Origin: CAZAIO01 sp964485235
Lineage (GTDB): Bacteria > Chloroflexota > Dehalococcoidia > GIF9 > UBA5629
NCBI GenBank assembly: GCA_964485235.1
Contig: CAZAIO010000059.1
Span: 1 to 17,616 of the forward strand
Length of the DNA stretch: 17,616 bases
Direction of reading: 5' to 3'
Under the pieces are notes generated by a model. That model ran no database searches. It had not been told where the DNA came from and was given only the letters and a program-made list of their open reading frames with translations. The number at the start of each line of letters is the position of its first letter. The first letter of the stretch is position 1. Below are positions 1 to 5,410 of this stretch, in pieces. A program made the translations under genes and the position numbers.

Positions 1-3
1 TTC

Positions 4-31
4 GTAGGGGCGACCGGCCGGTCGCCCCTAC
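4..31. repeat. 28-bp perfect palindrome, REP-like
   Basis: The two 14-base halves (4-17 and 18-31) are exact reverse complements, with centre CCGG and outer ends GTAGGGGCGA / TCGCCCCTAC. As DNA or RNA it would form a very stable GC-rich hairpin. Palindromes of this style are common intergenic dispersed repeats in environmental bacterial genomes; whether this one is repeated elsewhere in the genome cannot be seen here. It is not followed by a T-run on either strand, so a terminator role is unlikely. Confidence 0.7.
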
Positions 32-71
32 AGCGTCGTGAAAATGTAACATCATCATTCAATTATACAAA

Positions 72-118
72 CCGGTACACAGGTTACATTTTTAATCCGG
101 GCACATCGGTAACACTTT
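72..118 (-). repeat. Two imperfect ~22-bp direct repeats, possible mobile-element end remnant
   Basis: Copies at 72-93 and 97-118 share the pattern CCGG-n-CACA-n-GGT-n-ACA followed by T's, at a 25-base period. Read on the minus strand they give GTTACCGATGTGCCCGG and TGTAACCTGTGTACCGG, a style resembling the repeated ends of IS21- or IS481-like insertion sequences (from memory, not searched). No transposase is present, so at most this is a remnant of an end just upstream of the pyrF promoter. Confidence 0.35.
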
Positions 119-154
119 ATTATCTTTGCTCAGATGTGTAATCTTTCTACAGGC

Positions 155-183
155 TTGGCTGCTTTCCCCTGTTGCGTTATAAT
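155..183 (+). promoter_or_regulatory. Sigma70-type promoter of pyrF
   Basis: A -35 TTGGCT (155-160), a 17-base spacer and a perfect -10 TATAAT (178-183). The expected transcription start, about 190, falls at the GGAG Shine-Dalgarno site (190-193) of pyrF, so the leader would be only about 10 bases long. Confidence 0.65.
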
Positions 184-200
184 GCGGGCGGAGCGTGGCC

Positions 201-1037
201 ATGAAATTTATCGACAAACTGCTTTCGGCAAGCCGCAAGAATAAAAGCCTTCTCTGTGTGGGACTCGACCCCGACCGCAAGCTGATGCCCGATGTGGGCC
301 TGCTGGATTTCAATAAAGCCATCATAGATGCTACCGCCGGCCTGGTCTGCGCGTACAAGCCGAACTTCGCCTTCTACGAGGCAATGGGCATGGAAGGGCT
401 GAACGCATTGAAGGAGACCATCGCGTACATTCCGGACGATATACTGATCATCGGCGACGCCAAGCGCGGAGATATTGGCAACACGGCAAAGGCATATGCT
501 GAGGCGCTCTTTAGTTATTTCGGCGTAGACGCGGCTACGGTGAGCCCGTACCTCGGCTTCGACTCGATCGAGCCGTTCCTGGGCTATAAAGAAAAGGGTA
601 TTTTCATACTGTGCCGCACGTCCAACAAGGGAGCAACTGACTTTCAGGACATGCGTGATGCCGGCGGAGAAACGCTCTACCGCGCAGTTGCACGCAAGGC
701 GCTGGAGTGGGATAAAGACGCTCAGATAGGGCTGGTGGTCGGCGCGACCTATCCGCAGGAGCTTAAGGAAATACGAGGGCTTTGCCCGGATATGCCGCTG
801 CTTATCCCCGGCATCGGCGCGCAAGGCGGCGACTTGTTCCAGGCGGTAAAGGACGGCACTGACGCCCAGGGCGAAAAGGCGGTCATCTCGGCATCGCGGC
901 AGGTGCTTTATGCGTCGAAAGGCGATGATTTTCCCAGGGCGGCGCGCTTCAGCGCGCAGGACCTGCGCAACCGGATAAACGACGTGCTTGAACATATCAG
1001 GAGCGGAGATGCGGGAGCCGGTAGACCTGGCGATTAA
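201..1037 (+). CDS. pyrF: Orotidine 5'-phosphate decarboxylase (PyrF, type 2 subfamily)
   Basis: This enzyme decarboxylates orotidine 5'-monophosphate to UMP, the last step of de novo pyrimidine synthesis, in the cytosol. The protein (278 aa from this start) fits the longer type 2 subfamily. It has the N-terminal LCVGLDPD strand, AYKPN near residues 51-55, and the active-site DAKRGD motif at about 86-91, where K88 is the expected catalytic lysine. The C-terminal half carries VVGATYPQEL and LIPGIGAQGGD, the phosphate-binding strands of the TIM barrel. ATG at 201 is preferred because GGAG at 190-193 lies 7 bases upstream; an in-frame GTG at 195 would sit only 1 base from it. The end overlaps the DUF951 gene by 29 bases, so the two are probably translationally coupled. 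No other pyrimidine gene is in the window. Confidence 0.95.
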   Translation: MKFIDKLLSASRKNKSLLCVGLDPDRKLMPDVGLLDFNKAIIDATAGLVCAYKPNFAFYEAMGMEGLNALKETIAYIPDDILIIGDAKRGDIGNTAKAYAEALFSYFGVDAATVSPYLGFDSIEPFLGYKEKGIFILCRTSNKGATDFQDMRDAGGETLYRAVARKALEWDKDAQIGLVVGATYPQELKEIRGLCPDMPLLIPGIGAQGGDLFQAVKDGTDAQGEKAVISASRQVLYASKGDDFPRAARFSAQDLRNRINDVLEHIRSGDAGAGRPGD

Positions 1038-1212
1038 CGATATCGTCCGATTGAAGAAACAACACCCCTGCGGAGGAAGCGAATGGCAGGTGCTGCGTAC
1101 AGGGACAGACATACGCCTTCAATGTACCACATGTCAGAGAGTGGTCATGCTGCCCAGGGTGGAGCTCGATCGCAGGATCGTAGCGCTGGTATCGAAGGGC
1201 GGAGGACAGTGA
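1009..1212 (+). CDS. DUF951 family small protein
   Basis: A 67-aa protein matching DUF951, a short, widely conserved bacterial family of unknown role. The visible signature is IVRLKKQHPCGGSEWQVLR, then a CTTCQRVVMLPR block; the HPCG cysteine and the CxxC pair could bind a metal such as zinc (inference). ATG at 1009 is preferred over the in-frame TTG at 988 because AGGAG (999-1003) lies 5 bases upstream and the family starts near this point. It overlaps the last 29 bases of pyrF in another frame and is followed 10 bases later by the -35 of the dinB promoter. No signal peptide or membrane segment is present. The family assignment is firm; the function is unknown. Confidence 0.88.
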   Translation: MREPVDLAINDIVRLKKQHPCGGSEWQVLRTGTDIRLQCTTCQRVVMLPRVELDRRIVALVSKGGGQ

Positions 1213-1222
1213 CAGGCACGTG

Positions 1223-1251
1223 TTGACAGAGACGCCTCTTTCTCTCACAAT
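1223..1251 (+). promoter_or_regulatory. Candidate promoter of dinB
   Basis: A perfect -35 TTGACA (1223-1228), a 17-base spacer and a -10 CACAAT (1246-1251, four of six consensus bases), ending 31 bases before the chosen dinB ATG. It would let dinB be transcribed apart from pyrF and DUF951. No LexA-type palindrome was recognised next to it. Confidence 0.55.
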
Positions 1252-1282
1252 GGTGTAGTGGTCTAGCTGAGGATTGCACACT

Positions 1283-2485
1283 ATGAACCGCGGTATTTTT
1301 CATATCGACCTCGATGCGTTCTTTGTATCCGTGGAGCAGAACTACGCCCCGGAGCTGCGTGGCAAGCCGGTGATCGTGGGCGGTCAGCCGGACCGCCGTG
1401 GTGTGGTCGCCGCCGCTTCCTACGAGGCGCGCGCCTTCGGCGTGAAATCGGCGATGCCGCTTTCCCGTGCATACCGTCTCTGCCCGAAGGCGATCTTCCT
1501 CCAGGGCAATTACGCCCGTTACCGCCAGGCTTCCGAGAAATTCATGACGATACTGTCTGAGTTCTCTCCTTTGATCGAGCCGGGAGGGCTCGACGAGGCA
1601 TATATCGATATCACCGGCTGCGAAATGTACGGGCCGCCGCGCGCAATGGCGCAGACGTTGAAAGACCGCGTGCGGAAAGAGATTCACCTGATCGCCTCCG
1701 TCGGCATATCTCAATGCAAGGTCGTAGCCAAAATAGCCTCAGACCTGGAGAAGCCCGACGGGCTTGTCGAAGTGCCTGCGGGAAAGGAGACGGAGTTCCT
1801 CGCCCCGCTTTCCATTGAACGGCTGCCCGGCGTGGGGAAGAAGACGGAGCAGGTGCTGAAGGGCGCGGGCATTACGACCATAGGACAGCTCGCGGCGCTC
1901 CCCGAACCATGGGTAAAAAGCAGGCTCGGCTCTGCCGGGATAATGCTCCATCGCTTTGCCAACGGTATCGACAACCGGAAACTCGAGGAGCCCGGCGAGG
2001 CGAAATCCATCAGCAGAGAGACCACGTTCACCGAGGATACAACGGATACACAGGAACTTGTGTCGGTAATGCGTTACCTGTGCGAACGCGTGGGAGCCAC
2101 GCTGCGGCGGCGGGACAAGCGCGCCGGAAGCGTCTCGATAAAACTGCGTTACGATGATTTCGAGACACTCAACCGCAGCCGTACGCTGGAAGAAGCTACC
2201 AGCGCCGACGATACCATATTCGCCGCAGCGCGGGACCTTATGGAACGCGCGCTCGGAGGGAAGGGGAGAAAGGTGCGGCTGATCGGCGTCGAAGTATCGC
2301 ATCTTGTCGGAAAGGGCATGCAGCTTTCATTGTTCGAACAGCAGACCCAGCAGGCGCAGCAGCGGGAACGCCTGGACAAAGCGGTCGACCTTATCAGGAA
2401 GAAGTACGGGTTCGATTCCGTGCGGAGCGGCCGCACGATAGCACTGCACGATATATTCGAGCCGAAACATCAGGGCAAACGGTAG
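1283..2485 (+). CDS. dinB: DNA polymerase IV (Y-family translesion polymerase)
   Basis: Error-prone Y-family polymerase that copies past DNA lesions; 400 aa, close to the usual DinB length. The palm opens with HIDLDAFF: D9 and the LDEA motif (D104, E105) are the metal-binding carboxylates, and the F13/F14 pair holds the steric gate. The thumb contains a helix-hairpin-helix (IERLPGVGKKTEQVL), followed by the little-finger domain. A QLSLF motif near the C-terminus matches the beta-clamp binding consensus and is followed by about 45 more residues that predict a helix and a strand. ATG at 1283 has TGAGGA (1268-1273) 9 bases upstream; an in-frame TTG at 1274 is less likely. No UmuD or LexA gene is nearby, so SOS control cannot be judged from this window. 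Confidence 0.95.
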   Translation: MNRGIFHIDLDAFFVSVEQNYAPELRGKPVIVGGQPDRRGVVAAASYEARAFGVKSAMPLSRAYRLCPKAIFLQGNYARYRQASEKFMTILSEFSPLIEPGGLDEAYIDITGCEMYGPPRAMAQTLKDRVRKEIHLIASVGISQCKVVAKIASDLEKPDGLVEVPAGKETEFLAPLSIERLPGVGKKTEQVLKGAGITTIGQLAALPEPWVKSRLGSAGIMLHRFANGIDNRKLEEPGEAKSISRETTFTEDTTDTQELVSVMRYLCERVGATLRRRDKRAGSVSIKLRYDDFETLNRSRTLEEATSADDTIFAAARDLMERALGGKGRKVRLIGVEVSHLVGKGMQLSLFEQQTQQAQQRERLDKAVDLIRKKYGFDSVRSGRTIALHDIFEPKHQGKR

Positions 2486-2541
2486 AAATAATTATACGTC
2501 GTAAGGGCGCATTTAAAGATACGCCGGGGGGCATAACTGCA

Positions 2542-2570
2542 TTGCTCATACCGTACAATATATTTATAAT
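2542..2570 (+). promoter_or_regulatory. Promoter of the flavin/Fe-S oxidoreductase gene
   Basis: A -35 TTGCTC (2542-2547), a 17-base spacer and a perfect -10 TATAAT (2565-2570), leaving a leader of roughly 50 bases before ATG 2627. The gene therefore looks like its own transcription unit, separate from dinB. Confidence 0.6.
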
Positions 2571-2626
2571 ACAGTCAGATTATCCGCAAACCACCGGAAA
2601 TATCCTTGAGAACTATAGGGGGAAAA

Positions 2627-4582
2627 ATGAAATTCCGTAGATTGTTTGAACCTTGCAAGCTGGCTACATTAGAACTGGCCAACAGAGTGGCATTGCCTCC
2701 GATAACCACCAATTGCGCAACGGAAGACGGTTTTGTCAGCGATAGGATGGTGAGTTTTTACAAAGAAAGAGCACGGGGCGGAGCCGGCCTCATTATCGTT
2801 GAGGACTGTATCGTAGAAGCGCCTCGCGGGAAACATGCCATCAATGATATCTACATAGATGACGATAAATATATACCCGGATTGCATCGCCTTGCTCAGG
2901 CCATAGAAGACCAGGGGTCTGTGGCGGCCATTCAATTAAGCCACGGCGGTTACAAGGCGGGCAGGTTGCACGACGGCAGTTTGCTTATGACTCACGGGCA
3001 GATGCCCGTTGCCCCGTCTGCGGTCCCCTTCTCTGCTACCGGTTTTGTCGTGCCGCAGGAACTCACTATCGAGGAAATCCAAGATATCGAGGACAAATTC
3101 GCTGAATCCGCCTTGCGCGCTAAAGAGGCCGGTTTCAAGGTAATCAGCCTGCACTGCACTCACGGATACCTTATCGAGCAATTCATGTCTCCTCTTTCCA
3201 ATAAACGCCAGGATGCATACGGCGGAGACCTCGATAATCGTTTTCGTTTCCTTGCCGAGATAATATACAAAATGAAGCAGAAGGTCGGCGACGATTTCCC
3301 TCTTATGTGCCGGATCAGCGGCGAGGAAATCGAGGAAGGCGGAATAACCCTTGACAATGCCAGACGCTTTGCCCGGAAATTAGAGGCGTGCGGGGTACAC
3401 AGCATCAGTGTTTGTGTCGGCGGCAGTATGCCCGGGATGAAGCCTAACTACCTTGGCGTCCCGGTAGCTATTTCGCCTATGAGAAGTCCCCGCGGTGAAC
3501 TGGTCTATTTAGCTGCAGCGATAAAAGACGTGCTCTCCATACCGGTGATGACCGCGAACCGTATCATCACCCCGGAGCTTGCGGAAAAAATACTGGAACT
3601 GGAGAAAGCCGACATCATTGGTATTGGCCGCGGGTTGATTGCCGACCCTGAATGGCCGAAAAAAGCCCGGGAGGGCAGGGAAAAGGAAATCCGGCACTGC
3701 ATTTCCTGTCAGGGCTGCATGACCGGACAACCGGTATCATGTGCGCTCAATCCTGTTGCCGGGCGGGAAGATGAACTCAAGATATCCCGCGCTGAAAAGG
3801 TTAAAAAGGTCTTTGTCGCAGGCGGCGGTCCCGCAGGCCTTGAAGCTGCACGCGTTGCCGCCCTCAGAGGACATGACGTGCACCTCTACGAGAAAGACAC
3901 GCTGGGCGGGCAACTCAACCTTGCCTGTGTGCCACCGGGCAAACAAGAGATCAAACTGCTCGTGGACTTTGAAATAGAACAGATGAACAAGCTCGGTGTG
4001 AAAGTAGAACATCGCGAACTCACCCCGGATATCGTAGGTAAGGAAAAACCCGATGCCGTCATCGTCGCCACCGGCTCCCATCCCAAAGAACCTGAATTCG
4101 ACGTGCACAAACATAAAAATGTAATTTTTGCGCAGCAGGTGCTCAAGGGAAACGTGCCTGAAGGCAAAATCGTTGTCATCGGCGGCAGACAAACAGGAGC
4201 CGAGACAGCGGAATTCCTGGCTGCAAAGGGTAACCGGGTTGCCATAGTGGAAGCGTCAAACGAAATATCGAAAGACACAGGACATCAGGTATTCGCCCAC
4301 TATTTCCTGCTCTTCAGCCTGGAAAACCTGGGAGTGAAGACATTTACCAACGCCACGGTCGAAGAGGTAACGGAAACAGGGGTAATAATAAAACAAAACG
4401 GGCAGAGCTTCACCGTTGAAGCCGATGCAATAGTATTGGCGCCGGGCAACAAATCAGACCAGACGCTTGCCGGGCAACTGAAAGGATCAGGCATAGAAAT
4501 GCATGTCATCGGCGATTGCAACGGCGTCGGCAAAATTGCCAAAGCGATCAAGGAAGGGTTCCGCGCCGGGCTGGCGGTGTAG
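2627..4582 (+). CDS. Old-yellow-enzyme-like FMN / [4Fe-4S] / FAD oxidoreductase (2,4-dienoyl-CoA reductase-like)
   Basis: A 651-aa three-part reductase of the family of 2,4-dienoyl-CoA reductase FadH, trimethylamine dehydrogenase and the Bai/enoate reductases. Residues 1-345 form the FMN TIM barrel, with SLHCTHGYL (H176, H179) and the QFMSPLSNKR and AYGG blocks typical of the family. A cysteine cluster follows: C358, C361, C364 and C372. Two Rossmann folds come next, an FAD site VFVAGGGPAGLEAA (395-408) and an NAD(P)-type site VVIGGRQTGAE (516-526). Electrons would pass from NAD(P)H through FAD and the cluster to FMN, reducing an activated C=C bond (family knowledge). The substrate cannot be read from sequence. 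Oddities: the cluster spacing is CX2CX2CX7C rather than the usual CX2CX3CX11-12C, and the second Rossmann has GGRQTG instead of a GGG-type turn. ATG at 2627 follows AGGGGG; an in-frame TTG at 2606 is less likely. No signal peptide. Confidence 0.88.
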   Translation: MKFRRLFEPCKLATLELANRVALPPITTNCATEDGFVSDRMVSFYKERARGGAGLIIVEDCIVEAPRGKHAINDIYIDDDKYIPGLHRLAQAIEDQGSVAAIQLSHGGYKAGRLHDGSLLMTHGQMPVAPSAVPFSATGFVVPQELTIEEIQDIEDKFAESALRAKEAGFKVISLHCTHGYLIEQFMSPLSNKRQDAYGGDLDNRFRFLAEIIYKMKQKVGDDFPLMCRISGEEIEEGGITLDNARRFARKLEACGVHSISVCVGGSMPGMKPNYLGVPVAISPMRSPRGELVYLAAAIKDVLSIPVMTANRIITPELAEKILELEKADIIGIGRGLIADPEWPKKAREGREKEIRHCISCQGCMTGQPVSCALNPVAGREDELKISRAEKVKKVFVAGGGPAGLEAARVAALRGHDVHLYEKDTLGGQLNLACVPPGKQEIKLLVDFEIEQMNKLGVKVEHRELTPDIVGKEKPDAVIVATGSHPKEPEFDVHKHKNVIFAQQVLKGNVPEGKIVVIGGRQTGAETAEFLAAKGNRVAIVEASNEISKDTGHQVFAHYFLLFSLENLGVKTFTNATVEEVTETGVIIKQNGQSFTVEADAIVLAPGNKSDQTLAGQLKGSGIEMHVIGDCNGVGKIAKAIKEGFRAGLAV

Positions 4583-4654
4583 CCCGGTTACTTCAGGGAC
4601 TCTTTATCTATAATCGTTAAATCGCCTTCTTGCATCTGGCTTATGGTTTTCTAG

Positions 4655-4721
4655 GTGTCACCTGCCCACAGGTGACCCTGAGAGAACTTTTTATTTTACG
4701 GTCACCTCACGGAGGTGACAC
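4655..4721. repeat. Nested palindromes (GTCACCT / AGGTGAC arms)
   Basis: Two local hairpins sit side by side: GTCACCTG-CCCA-CAGGTGAC (4657-4676) and GTCACCT-CACGG-AGGTGAC (4701-4719). The arms also pair across the whole block: GTGTCACCT (4655-4663) with AGGTGACAC (4713-4721), and AGGTGACC (4670-4677) with GGTCACCT (4700-4707). The first hairpin is followed 12 bases later by CTTTTTATTTTA, so it may help terminate transcription of the upstream oxidoreductase gene, but the gap makes a classical intrinsic terminator doubtful. The layout resembles a paired REP/BIME-type element. Confidence 0.6.
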
Positions 4722-4730
4722 GTAATGAAA

Positions 4731-4787
4731 TGAGATTGCCACGTCGCCCCGATTTCTCTAATTATATCGGGGCTCCTCGCAATGACA
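4731..4787. repeat. Dispersed-type repeat with TGAGATTGC / GCAATGACA ends
   Basis: The element begins TGAGATTGCC, ends GCAATGACA, and its ends are imperfect inverted repeats (7 of 9 bases). Inside is a hairpin of GCCCCGAT (4746-4753) and ATCGGGGC (4766-4773) with a 12-base loop. Read on the minus strand it starts TGTCATTGCGAGGAGC, a form recalled as a common intergenic repeat in many bacterial genomes. Copy number here is unknown. Confidence 0.55.
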
Positions 4788-4834
4788 TAAGCGCATTACC
4801 TCATTATTATGGAATGACTCGAAGCGAGTAACTT

Positions 4835-5029
4835 TTATGAAGAAATCTCTTTCACCCGGCCGACCAGGCCGTTTTGCAGACGGACCTTGATTCCGTGCGG
4901 GTGCGCCGAAGAACGCGTTAGAATATCTTTAACTATTCCTTCAGTCAGTTTTCCGGACCGCTGGTCCTCTTTTAATACTATCGAGACCCGCATGCCGGGC
5001 TTGATGTCGATTCGGTCTGTATTACTCAT
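4835..5029 (-). CDS. ywbE: YwbE family protein (DUF2196)
   Basis: A 64-aa protein closely resembling Bacillus YwbE. The conserved core runs IKPGMRVSIVLKEDQRSGKL, then TEGIVKDILT and HPHGIKVRL-NGLVGRV. It predicts a small all-beta fold of the KOW/SH3 kind, often seen in nucleic-acid binding proteins (inference); no biochemical role is established to my knowledge. It is the third gene of the tex - GIY-YIG - ywbE run, 70 bases after the GIY-YIG stop, with only a weak ribosome binding site (GAGAAG about 13 bases upstream). The family call is firm, the function is unknown, and co-transcription with tex is inferred from orientation and spacing. Confidence 0.88.
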   Translation of the reverse strand: MSNTDRIDIKPGMRVSIVLKEDQRSGKLTEGIVKDILTRSSAHPHGIKVRLQNGLVGRVKEISS

Positions 5030-5099
5030 TCTTTCGATTCGCTTCTCTGGTATAACCGATATTACCCTTGTACGGCCATCTGAAAACGTACGACACCTA

Positions 5100-5408
5100 T
5101 TAGCCGGTTATCTGTGATGCGACCTGTTTGATTATCATTTCTATTTGTTTCGCATCATTTATCAGCGTCTCTTTTCCGGCTTTCGACAGCTTCTTGATCC
5201 TGCTCTCCACGCCAAGTGCCAGGCTTCTGCTCCCCAGTTTCTTTTGGAACACCAGCACCAGAGGCCCCCTGCCTCGCAAGTACTTCGCCCCTGTATCACC
5301 ATGTCCCTGATGCTCCGCAAACCGGCGGTCTACGTCAGTTGTTATTCCGGTGTACAGGCTCCCATCGCGGCACCTGATCAGGTATATATGCCAGTCCGGC
5401 ACAGTCAT
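5100..5408 (-). CDS. GIY-YIG nuclease superfamily protein (YhbQ / UPF0213 type)
   Basis: A 102-aa single-domain member of the GIY-YIG superfamily. The motif appears as HIYLIRCRDGSLYTGITTDVDRRFAEH: the YLI-n-YTG strands (residues 9-21), the conserved R of DRRFAEH and a late glutamate in ESRIKKL that fits the metal-binding position. This compact form matches the YhbQ/UPF0213 group, linked to DNA processing or repair, but with a poorly defined cellular role. Its ATG lies 2 bases after the tex stop codon, with GGAGG inside the last tex codons about 10 bases upstream, so translation is probably coupled to tex. A basic, helical C-terminal tail follows. It is not part of UvrC or a mobile intron enzyme, since no extra domains are present. 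Confidence 0.88.
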   Translation of the reverse strand: MTVPDWHIYLIRCRDGSLYTGITTDVDRRFAEHQGHGDTGAKYLRGRGPLVLVFQKKLGSRSLALGVESRIKKLSKAGKETLINDAKQIEMIIKQVASQITG

Positions 5409-5410
5409 TG

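Noticed and set aside
195..200. Upstream GTG start for pyrF
   Set aside because: It lies 1 base after the GGAG site; ATG 201 has the normal 7-base spacing.
177..1112. 311-codon open frame antisense to pyrF
   Set aside because: It mirrors the strongly conserved PyrF frame, has no recognisable motif and no sensible ribosome site; a shadow of codon bias.
1249..1272. Stretch TGGTGTAGTGGTCTAGC looks like the D-arm of a tRNA
   Set aside because: No acceptor, anticodon or T-arm follows; the sequence runs into the dinB ribosome site and start codon.
4817..4837. Small hairpin ACTCG-AAG-CGAGT followed by CTTTT near the ywbE stop
   Set aside because: The stem is only 5 bp and is far from the plus-strand gene end; too weak to list as a terminator.
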